This document shows positions 31,070 through 40,370 of a stretch of 64,000 nt of DNA, in pieces. The DNA comes from Eubacteriales bacterium. GTDB lineage: Bacteria > Bacillota_A > Clostridia > Lachnospirales > Lachnospiraceae. Numbering within the stretch: the stretch's first letter is position 1; the number at the start of each line of letters is the position of its first letter. The translations under genes were made by a program, and so were the position numbers. The stretch lies in NCBI GenBank assembly GCA_030533315.1, contig JAUNJL010000005.1, forward strand, positions 1 through 64,000, in the 5' to 3' direction. The notes beneath the pieces are model-generated. The model worked only from the letters and a program-made list of their open reading frames with translations. It did not search any database and was not told where the DNA came from.

Positions 31070-33451
31070 CTATGCTTTCGTGCATGTTTTTGTGGCGCTT
31101 CTGGCGCACTGTCCTGTAAATTCCCTCATGCACCGTCTTGCCAAGTCCTTCATGCACTGTCCCGTGGATTCTCTCATGCACTGCTCCGTAAATTCCTTCG
31201 CATACCGGGCCGTGAAATCCTTTTCGCTGATGGGGCGGCTGTAGAGGTAGCCCTGGCCGTAATCGCACCCGAGGCTGCGGATGAGGGCCTCGTCCTCCGG
31301 GGTCTCCACACCCTCCGTCACGGTGGAGATGTGCAGATTCCTGCTGAGGGTCATGATGCTGGCCATGATGGTCTGGAAACGGGCGGATTTTCCTTTGGAT
31401 ACGTCCATCAGAAAGCTTCGGTCCAGCTTCAGCTCATCGATCTCCAGATTTCCCAGGGTGTTGAAGGAGGAATAGCCGCATCCAAAATCATCCATGGATA
31501 TCTTGAAGCCCATGGCTCTTAAGTCTTGCAGCTTGTCGTTCAGATCCTCCCCGTGCTCCAGGGCCAGACCCTCCAGAATCTCCAGGGTGATCAGGCCGGG
31601 AGGCACCTGGTAGCGGTCCGTGCAGGCCTTCAGGCGGCTCAGGTAATCAGACTGATAAAAGAGGAGCTTGGACTGGTTCACGGAGATGGGAATGGGGCAA
31701 AGTCCTTGATCCATCCAGGAGCGCATCAGGCGGCAGACCTGTTCCACCATGTACAGATCCAGCTGCACGCAGAAGCCGTTCCGCTCAAACTGAGGGATGA
31801 ACACATCGGGATAGATCATTCCCTTGTCCTGGGAAACCCACCGGACCAGAGCCTCCGCACCTCCCAGCCGATTGCTTTTCAGATCGATCTTCGGCTGCAG
31901 GTATACCTGGAACTCGCCGTCATGGAGGGCCTGTTCCATGTGGCCTTCCACGTAATTCTTCATCTCATCTTTGTTCTTCAGAATATTGTCGTAAAACTTT
32001 ATGGTTTCCATGGGGGCGCTCCAGCAGGAATCCGAGGCGAAGGAGACCCTGGATAAAAGCTGCTTGCCGGAAAGGGGGCAGGAGGCCTCCTCCTGGTGGA
32101 TGTAGGCGCCGGCGTACAGGCGCAGGCGAAAATCCCGTTTTTCGTTGTGCTCGTGGGTGCAGATGTCCTGGATCATGGCCTTCATTCTCCGGGAGAGGGC
32201 TTCTTCGTCCGTCTGGCGGAGGCAGAGATAAAAGCAGTCAGAATTTTCCCGGGCAAAAAACTCGCCCTCCCGCAGGGAGCAGGCGATCCAGCGGCTGATG
32301 CCCTGCAAAAGCCTGTCCGAGGCCTCCTCCCCGTACATTTCGTTGATAAGCTTGAACTGGCGCACCCGGAGGGAGACCAGGCAAAATGCCTCTTCTCCGG
32401 CCCGGGCGGCCTCCAGATTTTTTTCAAAGCGGATCATGTTGTCTGCCCCGGTGAGGGGATCCTTGAAGGCCAGCTCCATCAGGAAGCCTTTGCTCTTTCG
32501 CAGCATCCGGTTGGTGAAGGCCAGGAGGAATAAAAGGATCAGGATCAGCGCCAGGAATACCATGGTGATGATTCGGATGATGGCGTTGGCCGTGCTGTGG
32601 GCGTTTTTGTTGTCGTGGACGCAGAGGATGTACCAGTCGTTCACGCCCAGGGATTTCATACAGGCGGTGAAGACGCCGGCCTTTGCGTTCAGGGACACAT
32701 ACCCATATTTCTGGGAGCTTTTGGTCACCTTTTTCAGTTCCTCCTGGTCCTTGGGGGAGAGGTAGCCGTCAGAAAACAGGTTCCCTCCCTTGTCCAGGCG
32801 GCGGGAGGAGATGAGGATGGTGCCGCTTCCGTCGATCAGGTGGATGGACCCATTTCCATTGAGGACCATCCCCTCATTGAGGGAGCTGTCAAAGGCCTCC
32901 ACATAATCGCTGCAGGCCAGAACCGCCGTGACCTGGTCACCCTCCATCACGGGCACGCAGTAGATGAACACCCGCCTGTTGGAAACCTCGCTTTCAAAAA
33001 GGTCGGACATATTTTGGTGCCCCTTATAGGCCAGGTCCATGCTTTCGATCACCTGGGGGGACAGACTTCGGTAATTGATGCTTCGGCGGACCCCCAGATC
33101 CGGGTGGGCGATGGCCCCGATCCCGTCCCGGTCAAAGTAGCCGATGGTAACAAAATCGTTGCTTTGGTTGGTTTGGGCAAGCATCTTGATGAGGTCGGGC
33201 TCTTGGGTCATACCGCTGCTTTGCAGGAAGGAAACCAAGGTGCCCATGGTCTGAAAATCCTTCTGGATCTGCTTCGTGATCCGGTCACTGTAATCGATGA
33301 TCTCGGCCTGCATCTGATCCTTTCGGAGGCCGACCAGGGACGCCTGCAGCTGCACAAGGGTAAAGCCGCCCACAAGGATCACGATCAGTGCTGCGACGCC
33401 GCAAAAGATGCTGCCCTTCCAGATGTTCCTCGTTATCATTTTCTCGTCCAA
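31070..33451 (-). CDS. Membrane-bound c-di-GMP phosphodiesterase with Cys-repeat tail
   Basis: This 793-residue protein has a membrane segment (about 14-35), an external Cache-type domain, a second segment (about 290-312), a degenerate GGDEF (ENSDCF) and an intact EAL domain. The EAL domain has EAL at about 533, SVNQSK, LEILE, MDDFG, LKLDR, TEGVE and QGYLYSRP. It ends in five copies of an 8-residue repeat, each with one Cys. I chose TTG 33451 because GAAGAGGT sits 7 nt upstream; ATG 33439 in frame has a poorer ribosome site. It is the only c-di-GMP gene of the island on the minus strand. Confidence 0.87.
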   Translation of the reverse strand: MDEKMITRNIWKGSIFCGVAALIVILVGGFTLVQLQASLVGLRKDQMQAEIIDYSDRITKQIQKDFQTMGTLVSFLQSSGMTQEPDLIKMLAQTNQSNDFVTIGYFDRDGIGAIAHPDLGVRRSINYRSLSPQVIESMDLAYKGHQNMSDLFESEVSNRRVFIYCVPVMEGDQVTAVLACSDYVEAFDSSLNEGMVLNGNGSIHLIDGSGTILISSRRLDKGGNLFSDGYLSPKDQEELKKVTKSSQKYGYVSLNAKAGVFTACMKSLGVNDWYILCVHDNKNAHSTANAIIRIITMVFLALILILLFLLAFTNRMLRKSKGFLMELAFKDPLTGADNMIRFEKNLEAARAGEEAFCLVSLRVRQFKLINEMYGEEASDRLLQGISRWIACSLREGEFFARENSDCFYLCLRQTDEEALSRRMKAMIQDICTHEHNEKRDFRLRLYAGAYIHQEEASCPLSGKQLLSRVSFASDSCWSAPMETIKFYDNILKNKDEMKNYVEGHMEQALHDGEFQVYLQPKIDLKSNRLGGAEALVRWVSQDKGMIYPDVFIPQFERNGFCVQLDLYMVEQVCRLMRSWMDQGLCPIPISVNQSKLLFYQSDYLSRLKACTDRYQVPPGLITLEILEGLALEHGEDLNDKLQDLRAMGFKISMDDFGCGYSSFNTLGNLEIDELKLDRSFLMDVSKGKSARFQTIMASIMTLSRNLHISTVTEGVETPEDEALIRSLGCDYGQGYLYSRPISEKDFTARYAKEFTEQCMRESTGQCMKDLARRCMREFTGQCARSATKTCTKA
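31076..31195 (-). repeat. Five 24-bp tandem repeats at the 3' end of the 33451 phosphodiesterase gene
   Basis: The encoded units read EFTEQCMR, ESTGQCMK, DLARRCMR, EFTGQCAR and SATKTCTK. They are in frame, so copy-number change would lengthen or shorten the tail without a frameshift. Confidence 0.75.
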
Positions 33452-33674
33452 TCAAAGTACCTCTTCCATAATGATGTGCGACTCTAAGCTGTCTTCTTTA
33501 TTCTATCGAAAAAGACAACCTTTTTCCACTGTTTTTTCGTGGATTTTTTGATTTTTTTGGAAAACTCTTGGGGAGCCGGTCACGGAGGATTTTCCGACGA
33601 AGGGATTGTGCAGGGCCGTACAGAAAAAGTGGGGCTTTTTTGTGTGATATGTGAATTTTATCCCCCCTACGGGG

Positions 33675-33703
33675 TTGTGGTGTATGAGGGAAACTGCTAT
33701 CCT
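33675..33703 (+). promoter_or_regulatory. Promoter of the plus-strand peptide importer
   Basis: TTGTGG (33675-33680) and TATCCT (33698-33703) are spaced 17 nt, with a TG extension before the -10. The stretch 33452-33674 is AT-richer and shows no gene. Confidence 0.6.
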
Positions 33704-33819
33704 GTTTACATGAACCAGCAGAGACTGCTTTCGTTCTGTGCAGAAAGGGACAAAAGCAGCCGCAAAGGATGGCGGCCCGGATGAGCGGGCTGCCGCTGCG
33801 AAAGAGAAAGGAGAACATT

Positions 33820-35331
33820 ATGAGAATTGCAAAAAGAATCGCTGCCCTGCTTGCGGCATCCACCCTTGTCATGGGACAGACGGCCTGGGCCGGCGAGGGA
33901 GAGCCGAAGATCCTGCATATCGCAGAAAGCTTTGCTTATCCCAGCCTGGACGCCCACGTGGAATACTACGGCTGGTATACCTCGATGTACGGCGTTACGG
34001 AATCCCTTTTCCGCATTGGGGACGACAGCTCCATCCAGCCCTGTCTGGCAGAAAAGGCCGAGGCGGACGAATCCGGCCTTGTTTGGACAGTGACCTTGAA
34101 GGACGGGGTGTGCTTTTCCAACGGGAACCCGCTGACTGCCGACATGGTGATCCAGAACATCCAGCGCCTGGCAGAAAAGAATGAGCGCTTTGCATATCTG
34201 AATGATTTCCAGTATGAGGCAGTGGACGATAAGACCTTTACCATCACCACGGAGGAGGTTTACCCCACCATGACCAATACGCTGGCCAGCCCGGAGATGG
34301 CCATGATGGACCTGGAGGGCACCCAGGACTTTGACAATGCTCCCGTGGGAACCGGCCCCTTTGTGATCCAGAGCTTTGAGCCGGAGGGAACGGTGACGGT
34401 GGACAAGAACGACGCCTATTGGGACGGCGAGGTGAAGCTGGACGGTGCCGTGATTTACTACATGCAGGATGACGATTCCAAGCTGATGGCGATGCAGAAC
34501 GGGGAAATCGACGGCTACGGAAGCGTTACCGCGGCGGCCCTCGAGATCTTTGGCGCTGACCCGGCCGCCTACCAGGTCACCACCATCCCGGCTACCCGCC
34601 TTCAGTTCTACATTCTCAACGAGAACACCCTGAGCGACGGTCTTCGGGAGGCGGTCAACCTGACGGTGGACTGCACGGCCATTGCTGAGTATCTGAACAA
34701 TACAGTGGTTCCGGCGGTGGGCCCCTTCGGAGAGGCGACCCCTTATGGAAAGGTGAGCAAACCGGCTCCCGATGCAGAGGCGGCCAAGGCTCTCATCGAG
34801 GGAGAGGGCTATACCCTCAATGGGGACGGCATCTATGAGAAGGACGGAGAGCCTCTCTGCCTGAATATCTGCTATTATGCGGCCCGTTCCCTGGATACCA
34901 TCGCTATCGTGATGCAGGAGCAGCTGAAGCAGATCGGCATCGATTCGGTTCTGACCTGTGAGGAGGATCCGGATTCCACCTACATTGCAACCGGCGACTT
35001 TGACATTGCCCTTTACTGCATGATCGCAGACAAGGACGGCGATCCCTACTACTTCATCAATTCCACCCTTCGGGACGGAAGCTACTATGACTGCGGCGGC
35101 TTTGACGACGAGGAGTGCGAGGCTCTGATCGATGAGCTGGAGTATGAGACGGATGCGGATAAGAGGGCGGATCTGGCGAACCAGATCGTGCAGATCGCCA
35201 TTGACGACAATGCCTTTGGCTATGTGGGACTTTTCAGCAAGACCACGGTCATGCGCACGGGAGTCAGCGGTATTTCCGAGACCTGTCCCTTTGACTTCTA
35301 CCGGTTAAATGCGGATACGGACATGGAATAG
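33820..35331 (+). CDS. Oligopeptide/nickel-type ABC substrate-binding protein
   Basis: This 503-residue family-5 extracellular binding protein delivers its ligand, probably a peptide, to the permeases encoded downstream. A Sec signal (ALLAASTLVMGQTAWA) ends near residue 25 without a lipobox Cys. The body has the family features SLFRIGDD, GVCFSNGNPLTADMV and APVGTGPFVI. ATG 33820 has AAAGGAG upstream. It opens a five-gene operon. A strong hairpin just after it should keep its transcript more abundant than those of the membrane genes. Confidence 0.9.
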   Translation: MRIAKRIAALLAASTLVMGQTAWAGEGEPKILHIAESFAYPSLDAHVEYYGWYTSMYGVTESLFRIGDDSSIQPCLAEKAEADESGLVWTVTLKDGVCFSNGNPLTADMVIQNIQRLAEKNERFAYLNDFQYEAVDDKTFTITTEEVYPTMTNTLASPEMAMMDLEGTQDFDNAPVGTGPFVIQSFEPEGTVTVDKNDAYWDGEVKLDGAVIYYMQDDDSKLMAMQNGEIDGYGSVTAAALEIFGADPAAYQVTTIPATRLQFYILNENTLSDGLREAVNLTVDCTAIAEYLNNTVVPAVGPFGEATPYGKVSKPAPDAEAAKALIEGEGYTLNGDGIYEKDGEPLCLNICYYAARSLDTIAIVMQEQLKQIGIDSVLTCEEDPDSTYIATGDFDIALYCMIADKDGDPYYFINSTLRDGSYYDCGGFDDEECEALIDELEYETDADKRADLANQIVQIAIDDNAFGYVGLFSKTTVMRTGVSGISETCPFDFYRLNADTDME

Positions 35332-35345
35332 TGAGAGCTTGATGG

Positions 35346-35371
35346 GCGAGGGCGGTTCAGGCCGCCCTCGC
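35346..35371 (+). terminator. Partial terminator/processing hairpin after the binding protein
   Basis: GCGAGGGCGG (35346-35355) pairs perfectly with CCGCCCTCGC (35362-35371), then TTTATTG. The downstream permease begins 27 nt later, so this is probably an attenuating or RNA-protecting element inside the operon. Confidence 0.65.
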
Positions 35372-35397
35372 TTTATTGAAAAAAGGAGGGCAGTGCC

Positions 35398-36333
35398 ATG
35401 AGTAAAGGAAAAAGCATCGGGAAGCGGCTTTTGCAGCTGATTCCCATCATCCTTGGATTGACGTTCCTGACTTTTCTCCTGATGTACATCACCCCGGGGG
35501 ATCCCGCGGTGAAGAAGCTGGCGGCCCAGGGAACGGCGATCAACGGGGAGGTGCTGGAGCAGACCAGGGAGGCCATGGGCCTGAACCGCCCCTTTCTGGT
35601 TCGCTATCTGGACTGGCTTTTGGGGATGCTTCGGGGAGATTTTGGCCTTTCCTATAAGGATAACCTTCCGGTGGCGGCAAAGCTGGTGTCCGGTCTTGGC
35701 AACACGGCGCTGCTGGCGCTTACCAGTCTGGCATTGTCCCTTTTGGTCTCCATCCCCGCGGGGATCGTGACGGCGGTGAGAAAGGACGGGATCCTGGATC
35801 ATGTCCTGCGGCTGTTCAGCTTTCTGGGAAATTCCCTCCCCAATTTTTTGATCTCGGTAATCCTCATGTACGTTCTGTGCATCCGCATGAAGCTTCTGCC
35901 TGTGATTGCGAACCGGAGCCTGAAGGGGCTCTGTCTTCCCTGCCTGGCCTTGGCCATCCCCATGACGGGCCGTTTTATCCGTCAGATACGGGCGGAGGTT
36001 TTGGAGCAGCTGGGAAAGCCTTATGTGATGGGGGCCCGTATGCGAGGTGTGCGGGAGCGGGACGTGCTTTTTAAAAACGTGCTCCGCAGCGCCTGGGTGG
36101 GGATTTTTACCATCGTGGGACTTTCCGTGGGAACCTTGATGGGGGGAAGCGTGGTGATCGAGACGATCTTTGGATGGCCGGGGCTGGGAAAGCTGGCCAT
36201 GGATGCCATTTCCGACAGGGATTACCCGGTGATCCAGGGTTTTGTGGTGCTGATGGCGGTGATCTACGTGCTGGTGAATCTTCTGACGGATCTTAGCTAC
36301 CGCTGGATCGACCCGAGAATGGACGGTGAGTGA
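35398..36333 (+). CDS. DppB/OppB-type ABC permease
   Basis: This 311-residue inner-membrane subunit of the importer has six predicted membrane segments, the N-terminal YITPGDP loop typical of the DppB family, and a C-terminal coupling region (EQLGKPYVMGARMRGVRERDVLFKN). A strong AAAGGAGGG ribosome site precedes ATG 35398. The next gene overlaps or abuts its end. Confidence 0.9.
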   Translation: MSKGKSIGKRLLQLIPIILGLTFLTFLLMYITPGDPAVKKLAAQGTAINGEVLEQTREAMGLNRPFLVRYLDWLLGMLRGDFGLSYKDNLPVAAKLVSGLGNTALLALTSLALSLLVSIPAGIVTAVRKDGILDHVLRLFSFLGNSLPNFLISVILMYVLCIRMKLLPVIANRSLKGLCLPCLALAIPMTGRFIRQIRAEVLEQLGKPYVMGARMRGVRERDVLFKNVLRSAWVGIFTIVGLSVGTLMGGSVVIETIFGWPGLGKLAMDAISDRDYPVIQGFVVLMAVIYVLVNLLTDLSYRWIDPRMDGE

Positions 36334-36337
36334 GGCT

Positions 36338-37189
36338 ATGAAAAAGAGAAAGATCATAAACAGAAAAAAGAGCTTGTATCTCCGCCTGGGGATTCTGGGG
36401 ACCCTGGCCGGAGGGCTGACCCTTCTGAGTCTGGCAGCTCCCCTTGCGGCACCCAATGATCCCTACGCCACGTCGGCTCTGTACATGAACAAGCCTCCCT
36501 CGGGAATGTTTCCCATGGGGACGGACCGTTACGGCAGGTGCGTGTTCTCCCGGATCCTCATGGGGGCCCGCACCTCCATCTGGTCGGCGGTGTCCCTGGT
36601 GCTGATCATGTTTTTGGTGGGGACGGCCCTGGGGATGCTCTGCGGGTACTACGGAGGCGTCCTGGACAACTGCATCATGCGTCTGGCGGACATTTTGCTG
36701 GCCTTTCCCCAGATGGTGCTGGCCATCGCCGTGGCGGGCATCCTGGGAGGAGGGATCGGGAATGCCATGATCGCCCTGGGCGTGACGGGGTGGACGCTGT
36801 ACGCCCGCCTTGCCAGGAGCCAGACCATGGCCTTGAAGGAGGAGGCCTACGTGCTGGCGGCCCGCATGGGGGGAAGCTCCGGGGTGCGGATCCTGATGCG
36901 CCATATTTTTCCCAACATCGCAGGCTCTCTGGCGGTGAACGCCGCCGCCCAGCTGGGGACGGTGATGATCGGGATCGCCGGCCTGTCCTTTCTGGGGATC
37001 GGCGTGGTGCCGCCCCAGGCAGAATGGGGGAGCATGATCAATGAGAGCCGGGCGTACATGCAGCTGGCTCCCTGGGCCGTGCTTTTTCCCGCAGGGGCCA
37101 TCCTGGTGACCGTGATGGTGTTTAATTATCTGGGGGACACCGTGCGGGATCTGGCGGCGGTGGAGGAGTATTCCCAGGGTGCGCAGTAG
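36338..37189 (+). CDS. DppC/OppC-type ABC permease
   Basis: This 283-residue partner permease has the DppC hallmark MGTDRYGRCVFSR, several membrane segments and the EAA-like loop KEEAYVLAARMGGSSGVRILMRH. The start is uncertain: ATG 36338 lies four bases after the previous stop with GAGG very close, while GTG 36326 would overlap the previous gene. The gene is translationally coupled in either case. Confidence 0.88.
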   Translation: MKKRKIINRKKSLYLRLGILGTLAGGLTLLSLAAPLAAPNDPYATSALYMNKPPSGMFPMGTDRYGRCVFSRILMGARTSIWSAVSLVLIMFLVGTALGMLCGYYGGVLDNCIMRLADILLAFPQMVLAIAVAGILGGGIGNAMIALGVTGWTLYARLARSQTMALKEEAYVLAARMGGSSGVRILMRHIFPNIAGSLAVNAAAQLGTVMIGIAGLSFLGIGVVPPQAEWGSMINESRAYMQLAPWAVLFPAGAILVTVMVFNYLGDTVRDLAAVEEYSQGAQ

Positions 37190-37222
37190 GGCCGGAGTGT
37201 TCCGGCAGGAAAGGAGAGCTTT

Positions 37223-38002
37223 ATGGAAAGGCTTTTGTGGGTGGAAAAGCTGAATATCGCCTATGGCCAGGAGACGGTGGTCCGGGATGTTTCCTTTTCC
37301 CTGGAGGAGGGGAAGATCCTCTGCCTGGCGGGGGAGAGCGGAAGCGGAAAGAGCACGGTCCTAAAGGCCTTGACAGGGATCGATCCTTCGGTCCAGGCGG
37401 AGGGAGGGATCTTCTGGAGGGGAGAAAACATGATCGGCCGGCCCTACAGGGAGAGAAGAAGGCTCTGCGGGCGCAGCATCGCCGTCATCACCCAGGATCC
37501 CGGCTCCTCCTTCCATCCCGTCCGCCCCTACGGGGCACAGCTGAAGGAGATGCTAAAAAGCCTGGAAATGTATGATCGGGAGGCCTTCCGGAGGGATGTG
37601 CGGGAGATTTTTTGCAAGCTGGGGCTGGAGGACTGGGAGCGGATCCTGAAAAGCTGTCCCTACGAGATGAGCGGGGGAATGAATCAGCGGATCGCCATTG
37701 GGGCGGTGATGCTGCTGAGGCCCCAGCTGCTGTTGGCGGATGAGCCTACCAGCGCTTTGGACGTGACGGTCCAGAAGCAGACGGCCATAGAGCTTCTGCG
37801 GCTTCGGGAGGCCTACGGGATATCCCAGATCATCGTGACCCACAATCTGGGCCTGGCCGCCTTTATGGCGGATCAGATCGGGATCATGCAGAAGGGGCGG
37901 CTGATCGAGTATGGGGCGGCCAGGGAGATCCTCTCCCGGCCGAAGCAGGAGTACACCCGTCAGCTTCTTAAGGCCGTGCCAAGGCTTCCAGAGGAGGGAT
38001 AG
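37223..38002 (+). CDS. DppD-type ABC importer ATPase
   Basis: This 259-residue ATPase has Walker A GESGSGKST, signature MSGGMNQR and Walker B LLLADEPTSALD. It pairs with the next ATPase to power the peptide importer. The ribosome site GGAAAGGAG precedes ATG 37223. Confidence 0.9.
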   Translation: MERLLWVEKLNIAYGQETVVRDVSFSLEEGKILCLAGESGSGKSTVLKALTGIDPSVQAEGGIFWRGENMIGRPYRERRRLCGRSIAVITQDPGSSFHPVRPYGAQLKEMLKSLEMYDREAFRRDVREIFCKLGLEDWERILKSCPYEMSGGMNQRIAIGAVMLLRPQLLLADEPTSALDVTVQKQTAIELLRLREAYGISQIIVTHNLGLAAFMADQIGIMQKGRLIEYGAAREILSRPKQEYTRQLLKAVPRLPEEG

Positions 38003-38764
38003 ATGGAGAGATTGCTGGAATGTAAAAACATAAAAAAAACCTTTGCCCGGGGGCGGATGAGGGTGGAGGCCCTAAGGGGCGTCAGCCTGACCCTGGAGAA
38101 GGGATGCGCCCTGGGGATCGTGGGGGAGAGCGGAAGCGGAAAGAGCACCCTGCTGCGGATCATCGCAGGGCTGGAACGGGCGGACTGGGGAGAGATGACC
38201 TTTCTTGGGAAAAGACTGGGCCCCCGACGCACCAGGGAGGAGCTGAGGGAGATGCAGATGATCTTCCAGAACGCCGCAGCCTCCTTCAATCCCAGGCTGC
38301 GGATCTACACCTCCATAGGGGAGACAATGAAAAACCTGACCGGCAGCTCCCCGGAGGAGGAGATCCGCAGTCTTGCCTTGGCCGTAGGCCTTGAGCCGGA
38401 GCTTTGCAGCCGCTATCCCTCCCAGCTGAGCGGAGGACAGTGTCAGCGTTTCGCCATCGCCAGGGCCATATCGGTCCGTCCCAGCCTCCTTCTCTGCGAC
38501 GAGATCACCAGCGCCCTGGACGTGACCACCCAGGCCCAGATCCTGGAGCTTCTGAGGAACATGAGATCAGAAGGGGAGATGTCCATGATCTTTGTATCCC
38601 ACGACCTGGCAGTGGTGGGAGAGATCTGCGACCAGATCCTGGTCATGCGAAGAGGAGAGATCGTGGAAGCCGGTGAAAGCCGAAGACTTCTCAAAAACCC
38701 CAGGCACGAATACACAAGACTCCTCCTGGACTCCGTGCTAAAGCTGGAAAAAGAGACGCCGTAA
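38003..38764 (+). CDS. DppF-type ABC importer ATPase
   Basis: This 253-residue second ATPase of the importer has Walker A GESGSGKST, signature LSGGQCQR and Walker B LLCDEITSALD. It starts on the base after the stop of the previous gene, so the two are coupled. The signature has Cys in place of the common Arg, but the rest is standard. A terminator follows at once. Confidence 0.9.
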   Translation: MERLLECKNIKKTFARGRMRVEALRGVSLTLEKGCALGIVGESGSGKSTLLRIIAGLERADWGEMTFLGKRLGPRRTREELREMQMIFQNAAASFNPRLRIYTSIGETMKNLTGSSPEEEIRSLALAVGLEPELCSRYPSQLSGGQCQRFAIARAISVRPSLLLCDEITSALDVTTQAQILELLRNMRSEGEMSMIFVSHDLAVVGEICDQILVMRRGEIVEAGESRRLLKNPRHEYTRLLLDSVLKLEKETP

Positions 38765-38781
38765 GGGCAGATATGGATAAA

Positions 38782-38811
38782 AAAAAGATGGTTAAGGACA
38801 ACCATCTTTTT
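38782..38811. terminator. Bidirectional terminator
   Basis: AAAAAGATGGTT (38782-38793) pairs with AACCATCTTTTT (38800-38811), with T runs on both strands. It ends the importer operon and overlaps the stop codon of the convergent PIN gene. Confidence 0.85.
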
Positions 38812-39313
38812 TTCTGACCCTTTGCAGCCTTATTTCCAGCTCATGCTTCGGCAAACGTACCCTTCCTCCATTTTCGCAGATCAAGCTTTGAAGGCATTCC
38901 ATATATTCTTCATCTTCTATGTATGTTCCCTGATGTAGTTGGTCAAGGATCCCTATCGTTCCCATGATGTTCACGCCCTCTGCCGCCGCCTTTCTAAGGG
39001 GGCCATCGCCAGTCAAAAGCGTTAGTCCCCGGATTTTGGCTATGGCAAGCGCAATACGATCATAAACAGAAAGCCTTGCATATTTTGATGCCAGCGCTTC
39101 AGCCAGGTAAAACTCTTCCTCCGTAAGCTCTGTTTTCTGCAGCCCCATCTGCAGCAATTCATCATTGAGTCCAGGGGGATTCAGCAGCTCATCTTCAACG
39201 GTCTCATCATTCATGAGATAGATATATGGCAGCAGGAACGGAAGATGTAATTTTTTGATCGCTGCAAAGTCAATCCATACATTTGTATCACTGCTGATAT
39301 ACTCCATGTCCAT
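38792..39313 (-). CDS. PIN-domain-like putative toxin
   Basis: This 173-residue protein resembles VapC/PIN ribonucleases. An early acidic residue is in SSDTNVWIDF, a conserved Asp in SVYDRIALAIAK, and a late Asp in LLTGDGPLRKAAA, the usual layout of metal-binding PIN residues. It follows an Xre-ImmA/IrrE gene by 3 nt on the same strand, the order of a toxin-antitoxin pair. Base composition is AT-richer than the flanks, which suggests horizontal acquisition. The toxin role is inferred. Confidence 0.7.
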   Translation of the reverse strand: MDMEYISSDTNVWIDFAAIKKLHLPFLLPYIYLMNDETVEDELLNPPGLNDELLQMGLQKTELTEEEFYLAEALASKYARLSVYDRIALAIAKIRGLTLLTGDGPLRKAAAEGVNIMGTIGILDQLHQGTYIEDEEYMECLQSLICENGGRVRLPKHELEIRLQRVRKKDGCP

Positions 39314-39316
39314 CGG

Positions 39317-40357
39317 CTATCCCTCTGCGGCAAAGCAGTGATCAGCCACAAATTGATAGGACTGTTTTAATAGCTCTGCACCTTTCTGAACAGTTATCTC
39401 GTTTTCACTGATTGCCCGAAATACAAGCTGCTCAAATAAGAATGGCACTTCTGGGGCGCTCCGAACAGGCTCGTTCTTTTTCCAGCCGGCCTGCCCTGCT
39501 TTTACATAGAAATCCTTCTCGATACTGTTTGTAATGATGCCGCAAAGGGCGGCTCTCTTTACCAGCAGATACATGGAAATGCCATACTCCCGGCAGACCC
39601 ATTCCATATCTTTGCTGATCCTGGTTCTTCTCAGGCCAAGCTCTCTTTTTGCATCTGCCTCTGGAAAAAGGAAAGCCCCACTGACAGCGGTGGCCATCTT
39701 TTCAACTTCTTTTTCGCCCATCTCCTCTGGCCAGACAAAAATAAAATGTGCCATTTCGTGCGCGATCGTGGAGCGGATCCTTTCCGGGCTCATATGCCGG
39801 TTAAATATGATATAGGGTCTTTTGTTGACTTGGCCATTCATACCAGAAAAGGAATCATTTTCTATACTGTAGGCGTACACCAAAATTCCTCTGTTCTCCA
39901 GGAGCTGAACCAGGTTTCCAATCGGGCCAGACGCAGAAACTCCAAGATAGTCTCTCATTTTTTGGGCATTTTCCTCCGGGCTTCCTGCAAGCATGAGTTC
40001 ATGAACCTTTGGCGCATCTGACATCACCTCACCGCCTAGAATATCGACTACCGAATAAAATCTTCCCATGTACTCCTCTACAGCTTCACGGATATATTCC
40101 TGCTGACCAGCGGTGAGCTTACTGTTCTTTCGGAATTTGCCATGTACAAACGCAAGATTTTCGCTGCGGCTGCTTAAAAAATCAGTAATCCTCACGTCCA
40201 GCGCTTTTGCCATGGCCTTGATGGTTTTCATGTCCGGCGTTCTTTCGCCATTTTCGTAATGGGTGACTGCCATGGGGGTTACCCCGATCCGTGAGGCGAG
40301 CTCCTTTTTTGATATTTGTTTCTTTAAGCGGTAATACTTTAAATTTTTATGGAACAT
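39317..40357 (-). CDS. Xre-type HTH fused to ImmA/IrrE metallopeptidase
   Basis: This 346-residue protein has an N-terminal helix-turn-helix (SKKELASRIGVTPMAVTHYENG, about 14-36) and an ImmA/IrrE peptidase domain with the zinc motif AHEMAHF near residue 195. Such fusions act as DNA-binding regulators or antitoxins whose peptidase part can switch repression off. It is upstream of the PIN gene and has an inverted-repeat operator over its own promoter, fitting autoregulation. GGAGAGGAGG precedes ATG 40357. Confidence 0.85.
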   Translation of the reverse strand: MFHKNLKYYRLKKQISKKELASRIGVTPMAVTHYENGERTPDMKTIKAMAKALDVRITDFLSSRSENLAFVHGKFRKNSKLTAGQQEYIREAVEEYMGRFYSVVDILGGEVMSDAPKVHELMLAGSPEENAQKMRDYLGVSASGPIGNLVQLLENRGILVYAYSIENDSFSGMNGQVNKRPYIIFNRHMSPERIRSTIAHEMAHFIFVWPEEMGEKEVEKMATAVSGAFLFPEADAKRELGLRRTRISKDMEWVCREYGISMYLLVKRAALCGIITNSIEKDFYVKAGQAGWKKNEPVRSAPEVPFLFEQLVFRAISENEITVQKGAELLKQSYQFVADHCFAAEG

Positions 40358-40370
40358 GTCATCGCCTCCT

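Noticed and set aside
31070..31200. The tandem repeats near 31100 as a CRISPR or invertible element
   Set aside because: The units are contiguous, 24 bp, in frame inside a coding region and without spacers or a recombinase gene nearby.
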